Of a stretch of 64,000 bases of DNA, positions 22,681 to 34,667 are shown piece after piece. The translations under genes and the position numbers were made by a program. The notes beneath the pieces were generated by a model. That model saw only the letters and a program-made list of their open reading frames with translations, ran no database searches and was not told the DNA's origin. Every line of letters begins with the position of its first letter. The stretch's first letter is position 1. The stretch is from Ganoderma boninense (taxonomy: Eukaryota; Basidiomycota; Agaricomycetes; Polyporales; Polyporaceae), in NCBI GenBank assembly GCA_002900995.3, contig CM035307.1, positions 3,534,001 through 3,598,000 of the forward strand, written 5' to 3'.

Positions 22681-24618
22681 TCATGCCCACAGACCGGCTG
22701 CTACTCTTGGCCCCCAACGCCTAACAACGATACCAGTCCCGATTGGTCCAACGAGCGTGCACAGCAGGATTGCCCAGATGCACACCAAGAACGCCTCGTC
22801 ACCCAAGAGGCCCTTTTCTCCACTCGAATTATTCCCTCGGGCTAGCTGGGCAATCAGGAGCCCAATTTCTCCACGAGACACCATCGCGGTGCCCATGAAG
22901 ACTGCAGCGGGGATCGAAGCAGTGAGACCTCCAAACGTCGACTTCTGGTGGGTAGGAACTGGAGGACATTGAGGCGAATCGGCACGGTTATGCGCTGTGT
23001 CATCGTCAGGGCGAGCGTGATCTATGGGGCTTGACGACCGCGGCATGGAGCTGGGAAGGCTGCATCCAATGAGAGGAGGTATCATAGGGTGCAGAAACTG
23101 AGAAATTTCGGCCCCTAGCTGAGAGAAAGGCTTCCGCAGTTTCTTACGCGCCATGTGGACAAACGAGAGTGCGACAGGGTAAAGCAGAATGGGTATCCCC
23201 ACAGCTAGCTTGGCGAAGGCCATGAGAACCGAGTAGACAATGCCACGCCAGAGGATAGTAGGTTTCCAGAGATCAAGAAATGGCTGTATATTACGGTTTA
23301 ATCAGTTCTTCTTGCATTACCTCAAAGACTAATCCACCCACAATAGCAAAGCCGATGCTGGCGAAGAAGAGTGGTAGGAAAATGTAGGTTTGCAGAGATC
23401 CTATGGACCGACCGAACGTCTGCTCAAACGAGAGCTCGTTCGTCGTTTTGGAGTCCTCCCGGGGTGGAGGCTGAGAAATGTATGTCAGGATGAGGCCGGC
23501 GACATATGCGCCATATAGAACGCTCGTATCGGTGTCTACATTACAAAGTCAATGTATGCACATCTCATGAATGCATGGGATACAGCTCACAATTCGCGAT
23601 CGCGGCCATGCCGCTCAGGGTGATAACCATGATGAAAAGCTTCATTGCGTCGGAGTGTTCGGAGGTTCCCCATGCACTGCTCTCTTTACTGAAAGCAAAA
23701 GCTCCCCAAGGCTTCCCTTCACGCGCTGGAGCGCACCACCGCTCACCGAGCCCTTGATAGAGGAAGATAGGTCGCAGAACGAATCGTGAGACAAAGGGCG
23801 CGATCACCGCTATTAGGAATGACGAAAGCAACGGTCGGATGATGATCCAAGCGAGGTTGCTACTGTTGTCATAAGGATAATTGGAATCCACGGTAGCCAG
23901 AGCTGGAATAAGGGAAGCTATGACAAGGCCGACGACATCGTCTATGATTGCAGCACTGATGAGGATAGTGCAGATGCGAGATTGCTGCAGGGGTGTCTCT
24001 TTCTCCTGGGGAAAGGTTTGTGTGGCTGAATTGGCGTTCTCTGATATTGTGTGGGCAGTGTTGTCGAGTAGACTTGGATCGGACACGGAGAGCGTGGCGG
24101 TATATTTCGTCACGCTGTTGAGTGCGGCCAAGGTGGTTCCGAGACTAGTGGATGACAGTGCTGCTCCGGCAGCAAACGCCTCCAGAGGTTCGTACCCGAA
24201 GCCGGCTTGGAGAAGCGCAAAAGATAGGGCGATGGGTGCGGCTATTCCAGTGAGCGCACAGACGATTGACAAAGGAAGGTTGGATAGTAGAACAGGGAGA
24301 TTGGTAGAGAGTCCTCCTAGGCACGCAGGTCAGGAAGTAGTTGTGAGAAGAAAGCGGAAGGGTATACTTACCTTCGAACACGACAAGGATTAAGCCGAGA
24401 TAGCCTACGGTGGTGAATGTCGTCTGCCAGTCGACTGGCAGGATGTTGGCGAGAGGTGAACCATAGACGGTGCCAAGCGCGATCTCGGCGACCAGACCGC
24501 CGTAGAAGAGGTAATCTGCGAATACGCGTGCGACGTTGAGGAGATAGAGAAACGAACCAACGACCAAAAGGTGGACGAAGGACGGTGCCTCATAGAGCAG
24601 GTCTCCGAGTCCGGCCAT
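22681..24618 (-). CDS. Na+(K+)/H+ antiporter, CPA family
   Basis: Four exons (24618-24372, 24316-23591, 23535-23321, 23283-22681) give 596 residues. Many hydrophobic segments spread over the whole length fit a 12-13 helix Na_H_Exchanger fold: LYLLNVARVFADYLFYGG, GLILVVFEGGLS, the ion-binding SAAIIDDVVGLVIASL with paired Asp, LFIMVITLSGMAAIAN, YGAYVAGLILTY and GLTASIPAAVFMGTAMVSRGEIGLLIA. The paired Asp is typical of electrogenic bacterial-type exchangers. A hydrophilic loop of about 50 residues interrupts the last third. It exchanges monovalent cations for protons across plasma or internal membranes; localisation cannot be read. The gene is divergent from MED14. Confidence 0.9.
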
Positions 24619-24925
24619 CGACGTTGCTGTTGAGACACCGACGACGGTAGAACAGTTTGTCAACAGTGCCACCAGGGTCCGCTTCTCGGCGCCTACCCGC
24701 GTCTTGCATTCAGCCGGCGCTTGATGTTGGACGGCGCGCGACGGTGGCGCGTAGGCTCGCGCGCGTAAGTTTCGCATATCCGCGTCTTGCTCTTGTCCTT
24801 CTCCCTCTCGCCTCCGTTGCTCGCCTCCTCTCTCTCCCTCCGCCCTCCGTCTCTCCGTCTCTCCTCCTCTCCCCCAATACCTGTCCTCTGTCCATGAAAT
24901 AACTTCCTGTGACGACCTATTCCCT
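24619..24925. promoter_or_regulatory. divergent promoter of the antiporter gene and MED14
   Basis: A 307-base gap between opposite start codons. From about 24795 to 24885 the + strand is almost purely C and T, just before the MED14 ATG, consistent with a pyrimidine-rich core promoter. Confidence 0.5.
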
Positions 24926-27900
24926 ATGGATGCTGCCGTCAACGGCCACATTCCCAATGGCACCGCCCATCTCCCTCTTCAGAATGGCAAGGCCGACTCA
25001 CACGAACCCTCGCTCGAGCAACTCGAGAGCGAACTCCCGCTGGTCATGGATGACCAGCTACCTCTTGGAGAGCTCGTCTCCAGGCTTGCGCAGGCGGTAT
25101 ACGCCGAGCTCGTCGAGATGGCTGAAACGTGAGTCCTCTGCAGCTATCAACCATGTGGCACCTCTCATCTGGCCTGCCGTGCCGGCAGTATGCCCTCCAT
25201 GTCCGACGCCGCACGCAAGCGTTATGTCGCAGACTGGGTCATCAGGATGAAGCGTCAGGTCGTGAAGCTCTATGCCATTGCAAAGTGGTCTCGCGATGCT
25301 GCGGTCGTCCAGAAAGCCATGGTATCTCCATTCCTACCTGTTGATGCCATGCTTGTCCTAATGCCATAGTTCAGAACATCACCGCGTTCTTGATGGACCA
25401 GAATCGGCAGTTCGAGGATGCCATCATGGCCCTCAAGTACGGCCGAGACACGCTGGACCCAGCGAGGTATGTAGGCTCATATTCTTACAAAGCCATCTCC
25501 CTATGCCCTATTCACTCACGATCCTACTGGCTAACATACCTCCAGACTACGAAATCATGACCTCCTCACGTCTTTGGATGTGCTCACGACCGGTACATAC
25601 CGGCGATTACCATCATGTATCAAGGTAGGTTTCGTGTTCTGGACAGATATCCGGATTTCCAACGGCAATTCCAACATAGGAACTCATTGTTCCCCCGACA
25701 CCCTTGACGGATGACGAAGTGTCTAGAACATTTACCGACATCGAGGACGCCATGCGCTACCGTCTCCGAATGTCGGAGAATCGTTCCATGGGAAATGTCA
25801 CAATATCGAATAGGTAGGCTGGAGCATTGCTGAAAGAGATTCGCACCTCACGACTGCTGACTCGCAGGGAACGGAAGGGTGTTCTTCACCGCTCCGAGAC
25901 TATTTGAGTTGTCATTATGCTTACAAGGTGCTGGTGATAATGCCGGCTGGTTCTTCGTGAATGTCACCTTTCTGTTCACCGTCGGTGGCGATCCAGACCG
26001 GGATGCAAGGTAAATTCTTGAACCTTTGCGGGGCCGGCTTTATGCTCACTTTAGCAGAGTTTCCTCGGACACCTACGGGAGTGCTGAAGCGCAACATCAC
26101 GGACGAAGCGGATGCGCGTCTGGCTTTCTATCTGCCTCCGAGCGAGCCTCCACCGCCAGGCGTCGAACCGCCCGCCCGGCCGCAACTTCCGGAGGGGATG
26201 GTTGACGCGCCTCTGGTCCGCGTATTCAACTTCCTCCGTAAGTGATGTCGCTGGTGTTGCATGATTCTGGTCAGTGAACGTAATGTGCGGCAGAGATGAT
26301 GTCGCTGTCATACCAGCTCGAGATCCTTTGGTACCAGGTTGGTGACAATATTCAAACTGGTAGAAGCTCAATCTGACTTGATGCAGGCGGAGCGGATGCG
26401 ATCATTAGGGTGGGCCGAGTACATGAAGGTGGAGATGAGCAACAACGACAGACGATGGTCGTGCACTACTGGGTGCGGAAGCCACCACCAGCGAACCAAA
26501 GGCGGCCGGCACAACAAAAGCCTCTACCGATGCTGGGTGGGAAGCTGACGATCTCGATTGTGCAAGTGAAGGAGAAGACAGGTCGGAGGGCGATGCGCTC
26601 GCCCCGGGCGCGTGTGCTTGCGGAGCTACAGTCGCGGTCGAAGCTGGAGGGGACGGTGCCGTCCGACGAGGTGGAGAACATGCGCTTCGAGGTGCGGTGG
26701 GAGCCCGAGGCGGGTGCGCTCGGAGTGGCCCCTGCGCTGGAGGACATGTCGATGGGGGCAGACGAGCTGCAGATCGTGCGTCGCTTGCCCATTCGGGGCA
26801 GTCCCCTTGTCTAATTGGGCGAGACTGACGGGGGTGGATGGTGCGGTTACAGGACCCCGAGGAGCTGGATCTGGAGAGGCTGCTTCGGAAGGTGATCCGA
26901 CGTCATACAGAAGGCGTCATGAAGTTCTTCCAGGCCCAGCTCCAGCGCGGCATCTCCACACGCGGCGTCTTCTCCCGCCCCGGCGAGGTCGCCTTCGTGT
27001 CCAACGGTGAGAAGTCACGTGTGTTCTGTCTCTCACAAGGGGTATTCATCGCATCGAGCAGAAGGCGCGCCGTCGTTGCGTGTGCATCTGTGCACAGGAC
27101 GAGGTCGTGATCGTCACGGTAGACCCTCGGACGGGACGACTGACCCTTCGCGACACGGGGGACCTCGCTGCGGCTGGTCGGGGGCCTCGGTTCGCCGCGA
27201 TCACGCAGCGACTGCACGACTCGCCCTTCATGCTTCCGCAGGCGCTTGTTGTCCTCCGAAACGCGGTGAGTGAAAGTCAAACTGCGTGTTACACCAATGG
27301 CCCCCTCATGCACAGTTCACCAGACGATCACCGATCTTGCGGAGCAGAAGGTGCAGTATCTCGGGCTGCAGAGTTTCCGCACACGAAATTTCTCCATCGA
27401 CGGTGAGTTTGGCGCGCTGGGCTCGGTCGTCCGAGACTGGGCTGATTGTTGGTATTCCACGCAGAAATCAAGAAGTTCGGGCAGGATGCGCAGGGCCAGA
27501 TCTACATCCAGCTGGGCAACTTCTCGACGCACTACCTCGTGCTGGTCATTGCGGATCAGGATTTCCGGTATGCGCTGATCAGCGTGAAGGAGGTCGAGCA
27601 ATCTATGAACCACGATCTGGTCATGGAGGACATCGGGTGGTTGAACATCCGTCGAATATATGGCGACGAGATTGCGGTCGAGGGCGGGATGGGACCGGAC
27701 CCCGTCACTGGCCAGAAGCGGAAACGGGACGACGGTGTGGGACGGGCGGGGGCCGAGCGGGGAGCAGTATCCGACGAGCTTCCGTCTGGAGACGAATGTC
27801 CTGCGGGAGGTGTATGCGTACTGCTGGTGAGTGCCCTCCTCCATCGGCCATGTCGGCTTCTCTGACGATTTCGGACAGTGCACGGGTTGCTTACACGAAG

Positions 27901-29159
27901 GTGGAGCAGCAGTTCAAGCTGCGGGGGATCCCGTACACGCACGTCAACTCGACCGCCTCCGCCATCCCCGAATTTGGGACTGTGCAGTCGTCTCTGGCAC
28001 GGACGATCCCGGCCCTGTGCGTGCAGTCGTCGGACATCCTCTCCGGAGCCCCCGCCGCCGAGGCCGCGATGCCGAACATCCGGGTGATCCCGCTGAACTG
28101 GTGGTCCAACGACGCCGCAAAGGTCGTCACATGCGTCAAGCTCAAGTACGTCCAGCAGCCAATCGGAAAGCGCGCAAGCGGCAGCACCGTCATCCGCCCC
28201 TCCAAGCGCATCATCTACGACACCCGCGAGGCCATCGTCTCCTTCCTCTCAGACAATGTCGACAAGTGTGTCGACGAGTTCTTGGAGGAGTGGGCAAGGG
28301 TCTCCAAGATGGTCGTCATCGCCCGTGAAGGTCTGTTGTCGTTCTCGTTGCGAATTTCTACTGCCAAGCTAACCTATTCCTAGTCGCACAAATGTCCACA
28401 AAGTATCTGTGGACAGACATCCGCTTAATCTCGTTCGACCTCCAGACTGTAGAGTTCGCCTACGCCGACAACTACACCGTCTCCCTCACCTGCACCGACC
28501 AGCTCGCCACCAACCGCTCTTCCTACCACCTCCGCTTCTCTCGCGTCCCCTCCGACGATCCCATGCAGGTCGACGGCGAGCTAGACACTCTCCACAACCC
28601 CCACGAGGACGCAGAGCTCTATCTCTGCAACCTCCTCGGCCACGGCAAGCTCTCTACTGCCCTCCACCGCCTCGTCTCCCTCCTCCGCGAGACCCTCCCC
28701 ATCGTCGCCGAGCTCGAGGACATCCGCGTCCACGCCGCCCGCCAGGGCCACCTCGTCGACTCCTTCGCCAAATCCGCAGGCTGGTTCCGCGTCCTCTACC
28801 CCGACCTCCGCCACGCCCTCGACTTCCGGCTCATGACCGGCGCCCGCGTCATCGTCGTCGACGGCTCGCACACCCTCTTCGACGAGCCGTCGGGGGACCC
28901 CCGCATTGCGCGGCGGCTCGCCGGGCCCTCGAGGTCGACCTCCCTCGCGAACACCGGCGCGCTGCAGGCCATCCCGGACTTCCGCGCGCTCGTCGCGGAG
29001 GCGATCAAGGACGCCGTCGCGCTCGGCGTGAAGGGCCAGTTCGCGCCGATCGACATTGGTGTCATTTGCGACATCGCTGCCGTCCGCGTGGTGGGCCGAC
29101 GGTTGTACGAGAGAGTGTTCGCGAGGCTGGCTCAGGCGCCGCGACCACCACACTCATAA
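24926..29159 (+). CDS. MED14: Mediator subunit 14 (frame broken at several points)
   Basis: About fifteen exons from the ATG at 24926 to the TAA at 29159, roughly 1,127 residues once frame breaks are bridged: 24926-25128, 25189-25321, 25375-25466, 25546-25624, 25680-25813, 25868-26009, 26058-26237, 26294-26337, 26387-26775, 26853-27006, 27098-27265, 27324-27402, 27465-27826, 27879-28330, 28384-29159. Recognisable MED14 blocks: LPLGELVSRLAQAVYAEL, EFPRTPTGVLKRNITDEAD, QTMVVHYWVRK, VTVDPRTGRL, DLGWLNI-like MEDIGWLNIRRIYGDE. MED14 is the backbone linking Mediator head, middle and tail. Conserved text switches frame near 25868, 25991, 26444, 27006 (at a splice donor) and 27735. Each break is one base, consistent with assembly error or decay. 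Confidence 0.88.
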
Positions 29160-29641
29160 GCAGCATGCATACGCGTACATATATCATTATTCGATTGGGA
29201 GTTTTTGGTTCGGTCTTGCTTTACTTACTACATGCATGTCACTGTTTTGGATCACGCAATTCATCCCTGCCCCACGTCGCCACTCGATGACAGCATAGCG
29301 TGCAGAGCGCTCAGTTTTGCGTGCCAGGCGACGCAGGCTTGCTCAGGCCTGTAACTGTACATTCTCAGCTTCCGCTTCAGGAGGCGAGCTGGGGCCGCCC
29401 AACGTGTCGAAAAGGCAGCTCTCGGGATGTAGTCATTCATGCCAGGCCCACTACGAGCGTACATCGAACGCATGTACATAACCGGCCGGCGGGCAAATAG
29501 TATCATTATCCAGATAAATACAGAACAGACATAGCAACGGTGACAGGTATGCAAAAAAAGACAGACTATGCCGTCGACGTCTCAATGGACGTGGACGGCT
29601 TGTTGCAAAAGTTCATCCAAAGTCTGCAAGGAAAGCGTCAG
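29160..29641. other. 3' intergenic region between convergent genes
   Basis: About 480 bases between the stops of MED14 and the Tea4-like gene. No gene or repeat was recognised. Confidence 0.4.
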
Positions 29642-32600
29642 TCACCACGAAAAAAACGGATCGTGGACTTGATGGCATACCTGATCCATCTCCTCCAATT
29701 GCTTGAAGGTGCTGGCGTAGATATTCCTAATTTCGGGGTGCAGAGCGAGGGGGTCGATCGGCTTCCCGAACAACATCTCTTCGATCGGATCTAGCTTCGT
29801 GTGCTCGGGTGGCTTATTGTGCAGCGATGCACGCATCTCGATGACCGCCATCATCTCGTTCAAGCCGAAGTCGTTTTTCGGGATGATCAACTTCGGTTTC
29901 TGCTCCTTGGGCATCGGCATCGTCAGGGGACTCGCTGTCGGCGGCGATGATGGCGTGGCAGTCCTGTAGTCGGACATCGCAGACGCTAAGGAGGACTGCC
30001 GCTCATGCGGGGCGGGGTAGCCGCGGTTCATGTTGCGGCTGCTGGCTGTAGGGGTGGCGGTTTGTACGCGGAAAATGTCCGATTCTCCGGGGCTAGCGGT
30101 GCGGTAGCTGGACAACCTGGAGACAGACGGCGAACCACCACGGTGGCTGCTTGCAGCCGCAGAGTAAGACCTGGCTGCGTCGCGTGCAGTGGGAGTGGCT
30201 GTTCGTGAGGACGACAGTTCTTGAATAGTCCCAACAGCAGAGTAGGCGGAGTCGGTGCTGCTCTGCGCAGAGTCGAACCCTTGTTCGGCGGAAGGCTGCG
30301 ACACCGGTGCCCTACCCGACTCCTTCTCATGCTTGATCTTGCTGAGCACCCGATCAAGCTTCGCGCCCAAGCCATCCTTGCCATGAGCGAGGACTCCGTG
30401 GAGTAGATCGTCACCGCTGGCAGTCGACTTAGCGCCTATAGGCCCGACCTCGTTCCGCCACTCTTTCTCGACGATGTCGCTGATGTCATACGTTTCGCCA
30501 TCCGGCTCCACGTAGGAGTAGCGCATCCTGTCGTCGATCTCGTAGCGAGAGCTGCGGATCATGGCGTTGCTCGGTAGAAGGACATCTAAGCCGCGGGCAG
30601 AGTTTGCCTGCGCGGAGAGAATGGCACGCTGATTTGCCCGAGTGGCAGCGCGCTGAGCAGCGATCAGCTCTTGCTTGGACATCTGGCGCTTGGGTTCCTC
30701 CTGAGCGGTAGTATCAGATGCTGTGCTAGAGCTCGCGACGGACTCTCGGAGCTGCTGCAATGCGAGCTCATCGAGAGGTGCTGACGAGCGGTGGCGTGCA
30801 GACGAGATGCGGTAAGCAACGGCGCGACGGAGAATGAAAATAGGGTCGTCAGGGCGGACATCGTCAGAAGAGCCCAGCACTAACTGGGCAGAATCACTGG
30901 ACCGCCGCTTGCTGTCACTGAATCTACGCTCAACCTGACGATATGTAGGCGGGCGCGGGAATGCATCGATGGCTTTGCTGGAAGGAGCGAGCTCGCGTTC
31001 TGCAAGTCCAGCATAAGCGTGAAATGAATGAGTGACTTTAGCCTGAAGGAACTTGTACCTTTGCCGTTGACCTCGACAGCCAGGGCATAGCGAACACGTG
31101 AAGAGCTTCTCCGCTTGGTCTGCTTGTCCTCCACCTCATCTCCTCCGTCCACGACTCCCTCTGGGATGCCGAATCGGTCCAATCCTTGTTCGATAACTTC
31201 CGCGACGGTAATGTTCTTCGGGAAGACAAAAATCTTTTTGCGGAGGTTCTGGTTTATGCCAGGGGATGGGACTTGGCTCGTCTGAGGGCGGTTCCGGAGA
31301 GTGTGCTTGAAGACGATGGCCTCGGTCTGAGGATCAAACACCATGTCGTCCGGTAGGTCGTCTGGGTAAACGACAAGCTGCAAACCGAAGCGGAACGAGG
31401 GTGAGCTGAACCGTTCTGCGGGAACCGTGGTACCGCCGGTAGTAGATACGGAGAGGAAATGTCCACGACCGCGAAGAGAATCGGTGTCTCCTTCAACGCT
31501 CTCGGCCAGGAGTGTATCGTCGCCTTCGTCAGCCATGCTCTCGTCGGTACGGCCGCGTCGGTTCAGGTAGAACTTGACTTGGGAGTCGTCCGTGAAGTCG
31601 TTCATGGACAGCTTCTTGATCGCCGGGTGCATCGAGAGGTTACTCGCAACGGAGCTGATACTGCCGACGCTACTGCGTTTGACCTTCGGGAGCTCCATAG
31701 CAGCCTCGACGAGCGATTCAAATACACCCAGGGGCTTCTCTTCCGGACGAAGTACGGCAGACGAGCCCTCCACTTGCTTGATGGTGAGGAAGTACTCTTT
31801 CTCGTCTTCGCCTGCAGGAAGTCGGAAACGCTGGATCGCTTGGCGGACGAGATCTGAGGCCGTCGTGGAGCTGTTGAGGAGGACAGTCTTGAAGGTTGCC
31901 TCGGTTTGAAGGTAGTCTCCAGCGAAGACACGAACGACGCTGAGGTCGGGGAGACCGACTCCCTGCCCGTCCATCGCAGTAGGCGAGAGGACCAAGGAGC
32001 CGGGTCGGGGGCGAGATCCGCCCGCGGAAAGACCAGAAGCGGAGCTTGTGGAGGAACTGAAGGACATCGAGCCTTGGAGGACGGCGGAAGCAGACTGGAG
32101 CCCGTACGATGGCTGCGCCTCCGGAGGCGATGCCGGCGATCGGTTCAGGTATTGCTGGTAAAGAGCCTGTTGTTGCTGGTCGCGTTGCCGGAGCTGCGAG
32201 ACATGCTGAGAGAGCTGAACTTGAGCGGCAGCACCCTCCTGGGAAGGGCTCGCCTGAGAAGTAGAGTCGGACTGGGATGGGGAAGCGACAGGCTGCATAG
32301 CGCGTTTCGGGTCCGTGGAATTCTTCTGCATGATCATTGCTGCCTGTTGTTGTTGACGAGCACTAGCGGTGACAGGGGACACACTCTCAAGCGAGGCCAG
32401 TGGCGAGGTGCGCGACCGTCCAGACTCCTCGGATTCACGCGTAAGGGAGTCGACGCTCGCAGCGCTGCCTGTGTCGGACTTGTCTCTGCCCTTGTCCTTG
32501 TCTTTCTTCCGCCCGAAGAGTCCGCCAAATACGCCACCACTCTTTTTCTTCTTGTCCTTTTCCTTTCCGCTCTCGTCGTCCGTCGAGTCATGCCCCCGGT

Positions 32601-34086
32601 CACGGTCCTTGCGCAGCTTGGCGCCGCCCGACCTGCCTGCCGTTCCAGGTTCACTGGCCGATGCAGGAGATGTAACCTTGCCCTGGGGCGCACCATTCGT
32701 GGGCCTGGCAACATTGAGATTGGCCTTCTTCCGTGCCGCTTCTTCCAAAGCCTCGATCTCCTCCCGCGTGCGCTTGCGTTCCTCCGACTGCTGCTGCATG
32801 ATCGCGCTCGGTAGCAACGGGCCATTCTGGGCAGGGGCTTCGTATTCTGATGTACGGGCAACCGATGGCGTCATGGTCAACTTTCGTGTCTCCGTTGCTT
32901 GGGCGGGATCCAGGGTGCGGCCAGGAGAGGTGGGTGAGATAGGCGCGGCTTCGTCCTGCATGACGACGAGTTTGTCCCGTGGTGGCTGCTGAGTACGGAG
33001 AGACTGAGTTTGGGCAGCGCTTGGTGGCATGCCTCCCTGTTGGAGGGAAGGGTCGTCAATCTGGATTGGGGCGGGAGGAGGCTGCTGCTGTTGTGCCTGC
33101 TGAAGGCGCTCCCGCTGCATTTCCTCGACGGCACCGTCCTCCCAACTCATGCCATCGTCCGGTTCCATGCTTCCGCGTTGCACGGGGGTCTGATCGCCGC
33201 GGATAGTGCGCTCGCGCTCCTCCCACTCTTCTGCAAGGCCCGCGTCCTCATCCTCATAATCCTCGTCATCCCACTCTATATCCTCCTCCTCCTCGTCTTC
33301 GTCGTTCCAGATAGCAGGTGCATAGCGGTGAACACCGAAAGCGTGATTGAAGTGAATGCGCCTAGAATTCTGAGAGGGCTGAGGGACGGGTATGGGGGAA
33401 GGGGTATGTGGCTGATTAGAGCCTGAGCGGGAAGAATAGAGACGGTCACGAGTCTCCTGAAGTTCGGCTTGTGTGGCGGACGCGAGCTGTAAAGGAGAGC
33501 ATTGAGATGCGGCAGCCACAAAGAGAAGCGAAAAGTCGATCCATCAGAGCATGGTCTAAGCCCAGCTGTCACTAGATATGTGTCGGGGTAAGATAGACGG
33601 GCAAAAGTGGCGTGATAGCAAAGAGGGAAAACAAGGGGAGGGGGTGGCATGGAAAGGCATGGACCAGACAAGTAATAACAGTAAAGAAAGGTAAGCACAT
33701 ACATCGACATTGCGGTGCTTGTTGAGCCTAGCCAAGCGTTCGAAAGGCGTCTCAATATTCTCTGCGGGATGTAACCAACTTCCTGGGTCTTGAGGACGCG
33801 GACAAGCCACCAGTAGCTGTTACTGTCATCCATCAAGAAGAGGGAATCGCCCTTTACGACATTTGCCTGGCCTTCGACGGTGGCAGCGAAGCTGTGGAGG
33901 GCGTAGACAAGGTCGAAGTCGAATGGACTCGTTGGGGATGGAGAGGGAGGAGGAGCCGTCATCGTCGTCCATGTAGTCCAAGTCCCTGTCCTCGCCATCT
34001 GAGTCGTCTTCAAGGACAGAATGCTCTTCGTCGGAGGGGTAGGCATGGTCGACGTGCATTTGATGCTGCATTAAGTCGTCGGACAT
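29642..34086 (-). CDS. Tea4/Bud14-like SH3 protein with Ras-association-like domains
   Basis: Three exons (34086-33703, 33486-31059, 30999-29642), about 1,389 residues. The N-terminus is acidic (DDDSDGEDRD...), followed by an SH3 domain of the Tea4/Bud14 type (DLVYALHSFAATVEGQAN, NSYWWLVRVL, GYIPAENIETP) and the family sequence FERLARLNKHRN. A long disordered Ser/Pro/Gln region and a Lys-rich tract follow. Around residues 690-780 a Ras-association-like fold is visible (LSVVRVFAGDYLQTEATFKTV, ASDLVRQAIQRFRL); a second similar region (KKIFVFPKNITVAEVIEQG) follows. In yeasts such proteins recruit PP1 phosphatase to cell tips and steer polarity through formins. Two one-base frame breaks in exon 1 (extra base about 33921; missing base about 33767) cancel out. 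Confidence 0.85.
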
Positions 34087-34667
34087 GGCTGAATAGAAGG
34101 TCTAGGCGGTGTGGGAAGAGAGCAGAGGTAACAAGGAAAGCGAAGGAGACGATAACGAGAGGCGGATGCGAGTTTGACTGAGGATATGGAGACGAAAGCG
34201 AGGAGGAATTTGGGGTCAGAAAGGATGGAGTTGGGCCACTGGGCCCAAATGAAAGTGGAGAAAAGCGTCGAGTGGAGGAGGAAACGAAGGAGAGCGGGAG
34301 ACAGGCAGGCTGGGAGAGCGGTTGGAAGAACACCAAGGCTGTCTTGCGAACGGCGCTGGCAACCGAGTCCGACGCAGGGCACAACGGTGAAAGAGGACAG
34401 AGCAAAGAGCGAGTGCAGGGTGAATGCAGTTGCGGCCAGGTTGCAGCTGCAACTCCAATGCAACTCCCAACTCCGTCTCCATCCAGCACACACGAGGGCG
34501 TCTCTCTCCTCGAGCGCCCGTTGTCCTGCCAGTCGCATGATCCCTGCCCTCGTCGAGCGTACAGTCTCGCAGAAACACTGATGTCTGCCCGGCCAACCGA
34601 TGCAGGATAAAATCCATACTGACGTCAGCGAGACCGAACCAGGGTCCTCTACATGTAAGTAGTACTT
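34087..34667. other. intergenic region (promoter of the Tea4-like gene)
   Basis: About 580 bases between the Tea4-like start and the GRC3 stop. Short open frames on both strands carry no recognisable motifs. Confidence 0.4.

Noticed and set aside
25868..26009. An alternative intron to explain the first MED14 break
   Set aside because: No other AG acceptor or GT donor in the region gives the required phase.
27286..28383. 365-codon plus-strand frame within MED14
   Set aside because: It runs through intron sequence and its first half does not match MED14; only its last part is the true exon frame.
31906..32814. 302-codon plus-strand frame opposite the Tea4-like gene
   Set aside because: Shadow of a low-complexity Ser/Gln-rich coding exon.
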